From Pseudomonadota bacterium (GTDB lineage Bacteria; Pseudomonadota; Gammaproteobacteria; Steroidobacterales; Steroidobacteraceae), in assembly GCA_021815905.1 (NCBI GenBank), contig JAKAZP010000010.1, positions 1 to 16,026 on the forward strand: 16,026 nucleotides of DNA, given 5' to 3'. Position 1 is the first letter of the stretch. Each line of letters starts with the position of its first letter. A program made the position numbers and the translations under genes. Positions 1-7,597 of this stretch are shown one piece after another. The notes beneath the pieces are model-generated. The model saw only the letters and a list, made by a program, of their open reading frames with translations. It made no database searches and was not told where the DNA came from.

Positions 1-1153
1 GCAACTCCGCGTCAGCCTCGACATAGCTCACCAGGCCCAGCCTCGCGAGCATCTGCGCCCGCACCCTCTGCTCTTCGCGCGGCGCGCTGCGCGGCACGAG
101 GATGGCGTTCTTGCGCGCGGCGAGCAGCTCGACGCTGGTGTTGTAACCGGCCATGGCGACGACGAGAGCGGCGGCCCGCACGCTCGGCATGAGATCCGTC
201 GTGTAGGAGACGATCTGCACGTCGGCACGGGAGGCCGCCATGGCCTTGATCCGCGCGCAGAGCTCCGGCGGCATCAAAGGCCCGGTCACGATGACGGAAT
301 GGAAGGGATGCGAGCGGCGGCGCTCGAGGGATCGAAGATACGCTTCCATCAGGAAATATCCGTCCCCGCCCCCGCCCGCGGTGACCAGCACGACCGGCCG
401 CTCGCCCGCGAGCGCGGTATCCCAGCACACGGACCCGCCGGCGCGCGCGGACAGCATCTCCCAGCGGCTGCGCCCGACGACATAGCCGCAATACTTCGTG
501 CGGCGGGCGATCGATGGGAGCAGACCGTACGCGCTCACCACGTCGAACAGCCGTTCGCTGCCGTAGACGAGCACATCGTCATAGGCGTGCTCGATCAGCT
601 CCTGGACTTCCTGCTCGCGCCAGCTCCGGCGGACGACCGCGGGGCTGTCGAGGATGTCGCGCAGTCCGAGCATGGTGCGCGTGGCCGGCATTTCGTTGCG
701 TATGAGCGCGAGCGTCGAGAGCAGCTCGCCGTTCATTCCGGCGGGGGCATGATCGACCAGAAAGACATCCGGCCGCTGCTCCTCGAGAAGCCTCATGATG
801 AGCGCCTCCCGGTATCCCTTGGTCAGGCCGAACATCTGACCCGGCGCCCTCGAGGCATAGCGCTCCGCCCCCGTCTTGACCACCGGCGGCAGCGGCTGCA
901 CGTGCAGCCGGGCCGGGAGGGACCACTGGCGGATGACCGGAGAGCCGGTCAGCAGCCAGACCTCGAAGCGATGCTCGCTGCGCAACAGCTGGTCCGCGAT
1001 GGCGAGATTGCGCCGCAGATGCCCCAATCCGAAGGTATCGTGCGAATAGAGGCAGACCTTCGTGGCGCTCGCGCAAGGCCCCGCCGCACCCAGGATCCGT
1101 TGCGCGCTGAACTCGCGCGGCTTCTGCGCCCGGGTCGCCCCGCATGATTCCAT
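1..1153 (-). CDS. GT-B fold glycosyltransferase (MurG/GT28-like), 3' end off the window
   Basis: The reading frame stays open from the ATG at 1153 to the left edge, giving 384 residues without a stop, so the C-terminus is missing. The N-terminal Rossmann half begins near residue 32 with a SHDTFGLGHLRRN loop (residues 37-49), the counterpart of the glycine-rich GGxGGH loop of MurG-type enzymes. The C-terminal half starts at TAGGGGDGYF (258-267) and contains AMAGYNTSVELL (333-344), which matches the nucleotide-sugar-binding GGxxTxxE-type motif. SAPREEQRVRAQ (357-368) is also typical of GT1/GT28-like proteins. The fold assignment is firm; donor, acceptor and pathway cannot be told. It starts about 200 bp after the receptor gene and may have its own promoter. 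A GGGTGGG stretch just upstream of the ATG is a weak ribosome site. The first 30 residues look poorly conserved, so a later start is possible, but no in-frame ATG or GTG precedes the SHD motif. Confidence 0.8.
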   Translation of the reverse strand, partial: MESCGATRAQKPREFSAQRILGAAGPCASATKVCLYSHDTFGLGHLRRNLAIADQLLRSEHRFEVWLLTGSPVIRQWSLPARLHVQPLPPVVKTGAERYASRAPGQMFGLTKGYREALIMRLLEEQRPDVFLVDHAPAGMNGELLSTLALIRNEMPATRTMLGLRDILDSPAVVRRSWREQEVQELIEHAYDDVLVYGSERLFDVVSAYGLLPSIARRTKYCGYVVGRSRWEMLSARAGGSVCWDTALAGERPVVLVTAGGGGDGYFLMEAYLRSLERRRSHPFHSVIVTGPLMPPELCARIKAMAASRADVQIVSYTTDLMPSVRAAALVVAMAGYNTSVELLAARKNAILVPRSAPREEQRVRAQMLARLGLVSYVEADAEL

Positions 1154-1330
1154 ATGACACCCACCCGTTGATCGTGGCGCGCTCGAGGCGCCGATTGAGC
1201 CCGTCTCGCAGGTACTCCTGTTGAGACGGCGGCAGCCTTGCCGATCAATCGCGGGACACGCGCGAAATAACGGCGTCGTCGCCAAACGGTGACAGGGGAC
1301 CCCCGGAATTCGTCCATCCCGTCGCGCGAT

Positions 1331-1352
1331 CCCGGGGAGCTCCAGTCCCGGG
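1331..1352 (-). terminator. GC-rich inverted repeat after the TonB receptor gene, weak terminator candidate
   Basis: CCGGG-rich arms (CCCGGG at 1331-1336 and 1347-1352) flank a 10-base loop, starting 4 bp beyond the receptor stop codon. GTCG at 1321 and CGAC at 1353-1356 could extend the stem with a bulge. No T-run follows on the minus strand, so this is at best an imperfect intrinsic terminator or an mRNA-stabilising hairpin. Confidence 0.25.
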
Positions 1353-1355
1353 CGA

Positions 1356-3731
1356 CTAGTAATGCCAGCGCACGCCCAGGATCGGGGTCAGTTGGAGCCA
1401 GGGAGAGTTGGTCCGGACGAGCCGGTAGACGCCGTTCTGCGACAGTGTCACCGAGTAGCTGTGACAGCAGGAGCTGTGGTCGTTGGTGATGTCATAGATG
1501 TTGAGGAATACCTGGAACACCCCCGGGCCGAGTGCTCGCTCCCAGGCGAAGCGCGCGTCCGCGGTGAAAAAGCTGTCGAGACGCGCGCTGTCGAGCGGTC
1601 CGAATCCGACCGTGACCGCCCGCGGGTCGGTCCACGTGCTGCTCGTTGCGAGCAACGGGGTGTAGGGCCAACCGCTGTGCCACGCGATCGATGCAGCGAT
1701 CGTCAGCGGCGCATGGCGCCAGAGTCCATTCAGCTTGACGGCATTCGGCTCGTCCCACGCGCGCGGCACCCACCGGCCCCCGACGAGGTCCTCGGCGCGC
1801 GACCAGACGTAGGACGCCGATCCGCTTAGCGCCCGCGCCGGATCGCTCGAGATGCTGAGCTCGGCCCCATACATGCGCGAGCGCTGCGAGATCACGCGGA
1901 CCTTGTCGACCGCCAGCTCCGGCAGCAGGGCGAACGGTGAGAACAGATACTCGGACTGAGCGTAGGGGCCTTCGTGCTTGTAATAAAGCTCGGCGCGAGC
2001 GCCCCCGCCGGCCCTGAAGCGATGATCGAGACTGAAGTCCGTCTGGCTCAGGCGCCGCACGGCTTGCGGCAGAATGATCGCGCCGCTGGCGTGCGGGTCG
2101 AGGACGTCGGCCTGCGACTCCTGGCCCCAGCCGAGGCGCGCGGTCGTCCGCGCGCTCAGCGCCTGACGCAGATTGATCCGGAAATTCCATTGGGCATCGC
2201 CCGGTCCGCCGCGGAGTCGGCGGGCATCCCGCCGCAGTCCGACGTCGAGGTCGGTGCGCCGCGCCACCCGCCATCGCGTCGAGCCGTACAGGGAATAGGT
2301 GAGCGCGTGCGCCGCGACCGCCTCGCCCACCGGCAGGTAGCTCGGCTTCAGATCCGGCGCGAACGGTGCGGAGAACGCCGCATAACCGGTGGCGCCGTCC
2401 GCGAGCGCGGTCAGGGAAGCTTCCGCCCCGGCGTGCCAGAGCCAGCGCGCATCGGGCGCCCCGCGCAGCTCCTGCCTGAGCGTATAGACCGAGTGGGTGC
2501 TGTGCTCCTGGAGCTCCCCGGTGACGATGTTGGGCTCGTTCACCGCTCCCGCGACTGTCTCGTGCGACTGCTCGCCGGAAATGAGCGTCAGGCTGCTCAG
2601 GGGGAGCGCGAATCGATGCTCGAGCCGCAGCCATTCGTAGTACTCCCCGCCCGACACTCCCTTGTTCTCGGCATTCTCGCCGGAGAAGTATTTGCGGTGA
2701 TCGTCGATCGCCAGGATCCCGGCGGCGACGTGCGTCTGCGAATCGATGCTCCAGGTGCCATGCACGATCAGATCGTTGAGTGTCGGCTTGCCGATGCCGG
2801 AGTCGATCCAGCCGACCGGCGCATACTGGTTCTGCAGACGCAGGTCGGCGAACACGGTGCCGCGACCGGAGTCCACCGTCGTGCCGAGCATCGCGCTCGC
2901 TCCCTGCTCGGACAGCTGCAGATCGAGGGTCGGCCGTACGATGCGCCGCGGGCGCATCGCGACGACTCCGCCGATCTCCTCGCCATACTCGATGGGCGCG
3001 ATGCCGGTCCAGGCGGTCACCGATTCGACCGCCATCGGATCCACCGGACTGAACAGGCTCTGCAGCTCCTTCAGATGATAGGGCTCGTGCAGCGTCACCC
3101 CGTCGTAGCGAAAGAGAACCTCGTCGTCCTGGCTGCCGCGCACGTGCGTTCGCGCGGTGTAGCCGGCGGCCGTCGTGCCGGGGATCACCTGAAGCGCACG
3201 CACCGCATCGTTGTGCGTCTCGGGAGAGCTCTCGAGCGCCGCCCGCTGCCGGGTCACGCCGGAGGAAACACGGGTTTCGTAACGGCTGGTCTGCACGACG
3301 ATCTGCGCAAGCGAGGGCAGTTCCGCCGCGAGGTGCCGCGCGGGCAAGGCGGACTTCGCGGGCGAGGGGACGATCACATAACCACCCCCCGCGAGGGGAC
3401 GCGCCTCGAGGTGCAATGGAGCGAGCAGAGAGCGCAAGCGCTGCTCGACCGTCGCGCCGCGAACCGGCTCACGGGCGCGGAGGTCCGGCGGAATCTCCCG
3501 GGAGCTGTAGATGAGACGTATTCCCGTTCGCGCCATCTGCGCGAGAACCTCCGAAACCAGAGGCGGCTCGGCCGCGGGCGCTGCTGCGGTGGTGGGGCAG
3601 GCGACAAAGAGCAGCGACAGCGCGGCCAGAATCCCGAGGAACTGCGATCGGCGCCGTCGGCATGTGTCAGATTCCCCGAGCCGCGGCGCCACGCATCCGG
3701 ATGCGTAACTCACCGGGTACACTGATATCAT
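1356..3731 (-). CDS. TonB-dependent outer-membrane receptor with N-terminal STN signalling domain (FecA-like transducer)
   Basis: The 791-residue protein has a signal peptide (Arg-rich residues 25-28, hydrophobic 31-45, Ala-rich cleavage region near 50). A secretin/TonB short N-terminal (STN) domain follows at about 58-122 (GIRLIYSS; a GGGYVIVPS end strand). A TonB-box-like LAQIVVQTSRYE (141-152) leads into the plug (about 165-265, with TARTHVRGSQDDEVLFRYDG at 192-211). The rest is a predicted 22-strand barrel ending in an aromatic residue (GVRWHY). The STN domain is the part that talks to FecR-type proteins, and fecR and the sigma gene lie directly upstream, so this is a signalling transporter. 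The ATG at 3731 lies inside fecR (65-bp overlap). In-frame GTG codons, for example at 3692, would give a better-sized signal peptide, so the start is uncertain. The substrate cannot be inferred; siderophores are the commonest ligands, but sugars and other metals are also imported this way. Confidence 0.87.
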   Translation of the reverse strand: MISVYPVSYASGCVAPRLGESDTCRRRRSQFLGILAALSLLFVACPTTAAAPAAEPPLVSEVLAQMARTGIRLIYSSREIPPDLRAREPVRGATVEQRLRSLLAPLHLEARPLAGGGYVIVPSPAKSALPARHLAAELPSLAQIVVQTSRYETRVSSGVTRQRAALESSPETHNDAVRALQVIPGTTAAGYTARTHVRGSQDDEVLFRYDGVTLHEPYHLKELQSLFSPVDPMAVESVTAWTGIAPIEYGEEIGGVVAMRPRRIVRPTLDLQLSEQGASAMLGTTVDSGRGTVFADLRLQNQYAPVGWIDSGIGKPTLNDLIVHGTWSIDSQTHVAAGILAIDDHRKYFSGENAENKGVSGGEYYEWLRLEHRFALPLSSLTLISGEQSHETVAGAVNEPNIVTGELQEHSTHSVYTLRQELRGAPDARWLWHAGAEASLTALADGATGYAAFSAPFAPDLKPSYLPVGEAVAAHALTYSLYGSTRWRVARRTDLDVGLRRDARRLRGGPGDAQWNFRINLRQALSARTTARLGWGQESQADVLDPHASGAIILPQAVRRLSQTDFSLDHRFRAGGGARAELYYKHEGPYAQSEYLFSPFALLPELAVDKVRVISQRSRMYGAELSISSDPARALSGSASYVWSRAEDLVGGRWVPRAWDEPNAVKLNGLWRHAPLTIAASIAWHSGWPYTPLLATSSTWTDPRAVTVGFGPLDSARLDSFFTADARFAWERALGPGVFQVFLNIYDITNDHSSCCHSYSVTLSQNGVYRLVRTNSPWLQLTPILGVRWHY

Positions 3732-4686
3732 ATTCGAGGCCGGTCGTCGCCATGACCGCGACCAGCGCCTGATCGGGTGTCATGCCGGCGATATTTCCCG
3801 AAAGCGTGGTATGACTGACGGCGTCCGCAGTCCGACCCCCGAGCAACACCAGCCTGAGCCCGGTTTCCCGCGTGTACCACGCGAGAAAATCCGAGAGCGA
3901 TCGGCCGTCGATGGGGAAATCGGGCTCGAGCGTATTCACCCAGGTCCAACTCGCGCCGTACGGCGCCACTGCGAAGCGGCGGACGGCGCCGTTGCCCGAC
4001 ACATCGGCGCCCTCGCCTCGAGCCAGGACCTGCGCCTGCCCGTTATCTTCGGTGATCCTCACCTGACCGCTGCGAACGCTGACGTCCATGCTCGCGGAAA
4101 CCACGACGACCTGGAACTGCGTGCCGAGGTGGGACACCCGGCCGAATGGGGTATCGACGACCAGCGACGGCCCCGTGCTCTCCGGGAGGGCGGTTTGCGC
4201 ATACAACTGTCCGCGCGCGAGTCTCACATGACCGTCCCGGCCGAGATGGAGCGCCGTGCGCGGTCCTATCCGGACCCCGACCGATCCGACGGTGAGCAGA
4301 ACGAACCCCGACATTCCGGTGCGGACGCTCGTGCCCTCGGGAAGCTGACTGCCCGCAACGACCAGCTCATGACCCGGAGTCCCGCCGAAGCTGACCCGCC
4401 CTGTCGCCGCCACGAAAGTCGCCACTTCGGGTGCCGCCGTCGGCGCACGACGCGCTCCGAGCCAGAGCAGCCCCACCGCGACCGCGGAGGCGGCCGCGGC
4501 GGCCGAGAGCCACATGGAGCGCCGTCGGAACCTGCGTTGCGAGACCGACTCGTTCCACGCCTGTTTCACGGCCGCTCGCACCGCTTCCTGCATCCGGGGG
4601 TCGGGACTCGGTCGCCTGCCGGCTTGCGCAATCAGCCGGCCGACATCGTCCCCACCCTCCGATCCGCGCTCGTATTCTTGTGTCAT
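3667..4686 (-). CDS. fecR: FecR-type anti-sigma/sigma-regulator, inner-membrane
   Basis: The protein is 339 residues with a cytoplasmic N-terminus (1-57, the sigma-binding part in this family), one transmembrane helix (about 58-77, Ala/Val-rich) and a periplasmic part. The periplasmic part carries the FecR signature DTPFGRVSHLGTQFQV (178-193). A C-terminal STN-like module (about 262-335; SGNIAGMTPDQALVAVMATT) is the region that contacts the receptor signalling domain in FecR proteins. The start is fixed by an ATGA overlap with the sigma-factor stop. A much longer open frame upstream in the same phase is antisense-like low-complexity sequence and is not coding. Known role: it holds or activates the ECF sigma factor until the receptor signals substrate binding. 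The family call is secure; its partner genes are inferred from adjacency. Confidence 0.88.
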   Translation of the reverse strand: MTQEYERGSEGGDDVGRLIAQAGRRPSPDPRMQEAVRAAVKQAWNESVSQRRFRRRSMWLSAAAAASAVAVGLLWLGARRAPTAAPEVATFVAATGRVSFGGTPGHELVVAGSQLPEGTSVRTGMSGFVLLTVGSVGVRIGPRTALHLGRDGHVRLARGQLYAQTALPESTGPSLVVDTPFGRVSHLGTQFQVVVVSASMDVSVRSGQVRITEDNGQAQVLARGEGADVSGNGAVRRFAVAPYGASWTWVNTLEPDFPIDGRSLSDFLAWYTRETGLRLVLLGGRTADAVSHTTLSGNIAGMTPDQALVAVMATTGLEYDISVPGELRIRMRGAAARGI

Positions 4687-5288
4687 TTTGCTCCCCCCAT
4701 GCTCGGCAACAGCGTCGTCCCCACCTCCCGGAACGCTTGCCGGGCGCGAGCGAGCAGGGACTGGACGGTGATCGCGGTCACGCCGAGACGCGTGGCGATC
4801 GCCTCCACCGACAGGTCCTCGAGATACTTGAGCTCGAGCACCTTGGCATACCGGCTCGGAAGGTAATCGAGCGTCGCATGCACGAGAGCCGCCACGTCGT
4901 CGCGATGCCGTGCCGCCTCCGGCTCCGCCGCGGCGTCGGCCGGTATGGACTCGAGGACGGCCCGCCGTTCCGGATCGTCCTCCATCTCGACGAGCCGTTG
5001 CAGATACGGCTGTTCCCGCGAGACGCGCGCGAGCTGATCGGAGACCTCCCGCCGCGTGATCTGGCACAGCCAGGTGAACAGGCTCGCCTCGGCGCGGAAC
5101 GTGTCGAGCTTGCGTACTCCACGGACGAGCGCCGCCTGCACGATGTCGCGCGCGAGCTCCTGGTCGCCGTTCACGCGCCGCAGCGCGAAGCGAAACAGTC
5201 GCGGAAAGTAGTCGTCGAAGAACTCGCGAAATGCCGCATCGTCACGCGCCATCAGCTTGCCGACGAGTTTCAGGTCATCTTCGTGCAT
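4683..5288 (-). CDS. ECF-family RNA polymerase sigma factor (FecI-like, sigma-70 group 4)
   Basis: At 201 residues the protein has the two-domain layout of ECF sigma factors. Region 2 spans about 17-85 (FREFFDDYFPRLFRFALRRV; ELARDIVQAALVRG for the core-binding and -10 helices; FRAEASLFTWLCQITRR). Region 4 spans about 137-188 (LPSRYAKVLELKYLEDLSVE, then the helix-turn-helix AIATRLGVTAITVQSLLARA). The linker contains an acidic, Ala/Pro-rich stretch (103-135). It is the first gene of the sigma-fecR-receptor unit, sharing ATGA with fecR. The ATG at 5288 is preceded by GGTGG immediately before it, which is too close for a good Shine-Dalgarno site; starting at Met13 is a possible alternative that still keeps region 2 whole. 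The regulon is probably at least the adjacent receptor, by analogy with FecI. Confidence 0.9.
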   Translation of the reverse strand: MHEDDLKLVGKLMARDDAAFREFFDDYFPRLFRFALRRVNGDQELARDIVQAALVRGVRKLDTFRAEASLFTWLCQITRREVSDQLARVSREQPYLQRLVEMEDDPERRAVLESIPADAAAEPEAARHRDDVAALVHATLDYLPSRYAKVLELKYLEDLSVEAIATRLGVTAITVQSLLARARQAFREVGTTLLPSMGGAK

Positions 5289-5684
5289 CCACCGGCTCTC
5301 AGCCCAGGGCTCTCTCTCATTAGAGGGGCATAACCGGCTCCATCAATCGCGGCTGCGAGGGGAAGATTCAAGGCTCGAGGCCGGGCGTCCGCACCGTGCC
5401 GATTTCCGGCAAGTCGTTGATGGGCTGGGGAATTCCTCGCGCGGGCCCGCGGCGTACCGCGTCAGGTCGGCTCTACGGACAATAACGGCTCGATACGCGC
5501 CAGCCGCTGCGCCGGAGGAACTCGAGCGTGGGACGCAACATCTGCGCGATCTGCGCGCGACGACCGGGATTGGCGCGGGCGCGGGCGCGGGCGCGGTGCC
5601 GACCGAGCTCGTGCGGGAGTCGCTCGAGTGCCTCGCATCGGACGTGCTGCCGCGCGTTCGCCCAGCGCATTGAGGCCCCGGCGG
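5289..5684. other. 396-bp interval between lipT-like gene and ECF sigma gene
   Basis: No gene can be supported with confidence. It contains the possible small frame 5473-5724, a (GCGCGG)4 tandem repeat, a short palindrome AGCCCAGGGCT at 5301-5311, and a direct repeat ACCGGCTC at 5291-5298 and 5333-5340. The latter elements sit just upstream of the sigma gene, so its promoter is expected near 5300-5400, but no clear -35/-10 pair could be picked. No hairpin with T-run was found after the stop of the sHdr-cluster gene on the right. Confidence 0.5.
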
Positions 5685-5724
5685 TCACTGCCAGTATTCG
5701 GGCGAGCAGATCCATCCGCGCCAC
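5473..5724 (-). CDS. Possible small hypothetical protein (83 codons)
   Basis: An ATG at 5724, inside the last 40 bp of the lipT-like gene, opens an 83-codon frame with high GC at third positions, comparable to the real genes around it. The protein starts MARMDLLARILAVTAGASMR, then becomes Arg/Ala-rich with an ARARARA run made by the GCGCGG repeat, and ends GWRVSSRYCP. No domain is recognised. Its overlap with the upstream stop region would suit translational coupling, but in DNA of this GC content chance frames of this size are common. A second minus-strand frame through the same bases (5462-5824) is more Arg-rich and less likely. Confidence 0.3.
   Translation of the reverse strand: MARMDLLARILAVTAGASMRWANARQHVRCEALERLPHELGRHRARARARANPGRRAQIAQMLRPTLEFLRRSGWRVSSRYCP
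5573..5596. repeat. Tandem hexamer repeat (GCGCGG)4
   Basis: Four exact copies of GCGCGG in a row lie in the interval between the sHdr cluster and the sigma gene. If the frame 5473-5724 is translated, they encode an alternating Ala-Arg run. Such repeats are slippage-prone. Confidence 0.85.
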
Positions 5725-6755
5725 AGGCTCGCCGCGCAGGCGGAGCGCAAGGTCTCGCGCCGATGGCGCAACGCCCGCCCGTGCGCGCCATCATAGAGCT
5801 CCGAGATCTCCTCCTCGTAGTCATCGAGTCCGCTCGCCTCGCCGCCCAACCACCGCGCCAGGGCGAGCCCCGCGAGCTCTCCGGAGCGGACCGCCGCCTC
5901 GATGCCCGCCCCCGTCACCGGATGGGTCAACCCCGCCGCATCGCCCGCGAGGGCGACGGGCACGTGGGCGAGGAATCCGATCGCAGGCAGACGTCCCCCG
6001 ACCGGAATCAGTCCGCCGGTCAAGGCGAGCGGTGCCGAGGCGCGCACGCGGCCGGCGGCGACGAGCTCGGACTGAAGCCCCGCAAGCAGCGATTTCAGCC
6101 GATGCCGGTCCGGGTAATCGACACCGACCCCGAGATTCGCCTCCCGGCCCTTGGGAAACAGCCAGCCGTAGCCGCCGCGATAGGCTGACCGCAGGAAGAT
6201 GTCCGTGGCTTCGTAGGGCTCCTCGAGCGGGACGGTCACCTGTCGAGCGGCCGCGAGCTCCTTATTAGAGCGCCCAATGGCCGCGCCCACCTGCGACCGG
6301 GGCCCATCCGCGCCGAGCAGGGCGCGTGGATGAAGGAGTCGATCGTCCGAAAGCCGCACTCGCCCGTCCGGGAGCACGTGAGTCACCGCCGTTCCGGGCA
6401 GGCAGCGGGCGCCGCGGGCCGCGGCGCGCTGCGCGAGCGCCTGATCGAATCGGCGCCGGGAGATCATGCGGCCGGGGAAGCCTTCCGCGACTTCGGGACG
6501 CCGGCTCTCGAGGACCGTCACCATTCGCGTGGTGCGCTGCGAGAGGACCGAGTCCCACGGCAGCCCCTCGATCGTGAGAGCGGCGGAGACGAGCTCCGCG
6601 CATTGAACCGGCTCCCCGACCTCGGCGCGCCGCTCGACCGCAACGACACGGCAACCCGCCGCGGCGGCGGCCGCGGCCGCGCAGGCGCCGGCCGGACCGA
6701 GGCCGACGACCAGCACGTCGGGATCGCCCGAGTGGCGGATTCGCGATTCGATCAC
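5685..6755 (-). CDS. lipT: Geranylgeranyl-reductase-like FAD oxidoreductase, probable LipT of the sHdr lipoate-assembly pathway
   Basis: The 356-residue flavoprotein belongs to the geranylgeranyl reductase/PHBH-like superfamily. It has the dinucleotide motif VVGLGPAGACAA (16-27), the Glu/Arg end of the second strand (VAVERRAEVGEP, 38-49), an internal GADGPRSQVGAAIG (148-161), and the FAD-phosphate motif LAGDAAGLTHPVTGAGIE (269-286). In sHdr organisms a flavoprotein of this family, LipT, is encoded beside lbpA, lipS1, lipS2 and the dedicated ligase and is assigned to LbpA lipoate maturation. The assignment here rests on family plus location, immediately after the repressor and LbpA. Isoprenoid reduction is the alternative, but no lipid or pigment genes are nearby. 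The start is GTG at 6755, sharing GTGA with the repressor stop, so translation is coupled. It is the last recognised gene of the cluster. Confidence 0.8.
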   Translation of the reverse strand: MIESRIRHSGDPDVLVVGLGPAGACAAAAAAAAGCRVVAVERRAEVGEPVQCAELVSAALTIEGLPWDSVLSQRTTRMVTVLESRRPEVAEGFPGRMISRRRFDQALAQRAAARGARCLPGTAVTHVLPDGRVRLSDDRLLHPRALLGADGPRSQVGAAIGRSNKELAAARQVTVPLEEPYEATDIFLRSAYRGGYGWLFPKGREANLGVGVDYPDRHRLKSLLAGLQSELVAAGRVRASAPLALTGGLIPVGGRLPAIGFLAHVPVALAGDAAGLTHPVTGAGIEAAVRSGELAGLALARWLGGEASGLDDYEEEISELYDGAHGRALRHRRETLRSACAASLWRGWICSPEYWQ

Positions 6756-7114
6756 CGATGCCTGGTGCAGAACTGCTCGTGCAGCGTCTTGATCAGAGCG
6801 GCGACTTCGGGGCTCGCCAGGCCGTAGTACACCAGTTGCCCGTGACGGCGCGCCGCCACCACGTGGTGCTCACGCAGCAGCGCCAGATGCTGCGAGACCG
6901 AGGACTGACTCAAGCCGATGCTCGCCTGGAGCTGCCCGACCGATTTCTCCCCGCCGGCGAGCTGGCACACGAGCAGCAGTCGCGCGCCGTTGGCGATGGC
7001 CTTGAGCACATCGCAGGCGCGGCTCGCATTGGCCTGCAGCTCGGCGAGCTCCTGCGGTCGCAGCTCCGCGGCAACCGGCGCCGAGCGCGCCAGGGTCTTG
7101 ACGGCGTGCCTCAT
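6752..7114 (-). CDS. shdrR: ArsR/SmtB-family sulfane-sulfur-sensing repressor, sHdrR/SqrR/BigR type
   Basis: The 120-residue winged-helix protein has its recognition helix region at LSQSSVSQHLALLREHHVV (68-86) and the wing at RRHGQLVYYGL (89-99). Cys50, in LLLVCQLAGGEKSV, and Cys116, near the C-terminus (HEQFCTRHR), are 66 residues apart. This is the spacing I recall for the persulfide-sensing pair of SqrR (41/107) and BigR (42/108), and it makes a metal sensor unlikely. Known behaviour of this subgroup: the dithiol form binds DNA and represses, and a poly-sulfur bridge between the cysteines releases it. The start is ATG at 7114, sharing ATGA with the lbpA stop; a GTG at 7123 is also in frame but lies inside lbpA. 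It sits within the operon it most likely controls, implying autoregulation. A third cysteine, Cys34, lies outside the pair. Confidence 0.85.
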   Translation of the reverse strand: MRHAVKTLARSAPVAAELRPQELAELQANASRACDVLKAIANGARLLLVCQLAGGEKSVGQLQASIGLSQSSVSQHLALLREHHVVAARRHGQLVYYGLASPEVAALIKTLHEQFCTRHR

Positions 7115-7554
7115 GGTGCGCACCCCGCAAACCCGTCCGCCACCATCTTCGCCTCGTAGGGAGCGGCGACCTCGCTACCGCGAACCAGGGTCGGCTTGAC
7201 GGCCGCCCAGTTCTCGGGCCTGAGGATCATGAGCCAGCCATTCCCGTAGGGATCGTCGTTGGCGAGTGCGGGACTCGCCACCAGCGACTCGTTGATCTGC
7301 ACGACGGTGCCTCCACAGGCGACCTTGGCGGGACCGACCCATTTGCCCGACTCGATCGTCGCGCAGGACTTGCCCGCCTTCACGTCCTTGCCCACGCCCT
7401 TCGGGGTGAACGCCACCAGGCGGCCCGCCATCGCGGTCGCCACCGAGGTCATGCCGACCTTGACGTTGCCGTCCCCGAGCTCCTGGAACCAGATCTGGTT
7501 CTGCACGTCGTACAGCAGCTCATCCGGCAGATTGCAGCCGCGCACCTTCGCCAT
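7111..7554 (-). CDS. lbpA: LbpA, lipoate-binding protein of the sHdr system (GcvH-like)
   Basis: The 147-residue protein is a GcvH-like lipoyl carrier. The lipoylation site is Lys71 in CATIESGKWVGPAKVA (64-79). The ESGKWVGP context differs from the ESVKA context of glycine-cleavage GcvH and fits the LbpA group. MAKVRGCNLPDELLY at the N-terminus also resembles LbpA, and the glycine cleavage genes gcvT/gcvP are absent. LbpA carries lipoate that is thought to hold sulfur intermediates during oxidation by the sHdr complex; GcvH cannot replace it. The start is ATG at 7554, preceded by AGAGGGG at 7564-7570 (good ribosome-site spacing). An in-frame TTG at 7563 is less likely. It lies 43 bp after the unknown 138-residue gene and overlaps the repressor by 4 bp. 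Only one lbpA copy is seen here. Confidence 0.92.
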   Translation of the reverse strand: MAKVRGCNLPDELLYDVQNQIWFQELGDGNVKVGMTSVATAMAGRLVAFTPKGVGKDVKAGKSCATIESGKWVGPAKVACGGTVVQINESLVASPALANDDPYGNGWLMILRPENWAAVKPTLVRGSEVAAPYEAKMVADGFAGCAP

Positions 7555-7597
7555 GAATTCCAACCCCTCTGTCTGAATCCCGGTCCGGGGCCGGCGC

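Noticed and set aside
1974..3725. A 583-codon plus-strand open frame opposite the TonB receptor
   Set aside because: Mirror of the receptor gene; no recognisable domain, while the minus strand gives plug, STN and barrel features.
4687..5067. Upstream extension of fecR through the sigma factor gene
   Set aside because: The extension is low-complexity Arg/Gly-rich sequence in another frame of the sigma gene. The ATG at 4686 sits on the sigma stop and starts a normal FecR N-terminus.
5291..5340. Direct repeat ACCGGCTC at 5291-5298 and 5333-5340 upstream of the sigma gene
   Set aside because: Two 8-base copies 42 bp apart may be chance in GC-rich DNA, and one lies right at the start codon. No support for a binding site.
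7111..7554. Glycine cleavage H protein (GcvH) for the lipoyl carrier
   Set aside because: The lipoyl site reads ESGKWVGP rather than the ESVKA type and no gcvT/gcvP lies nearby; an sHdr neighbourhood favours LbpA.
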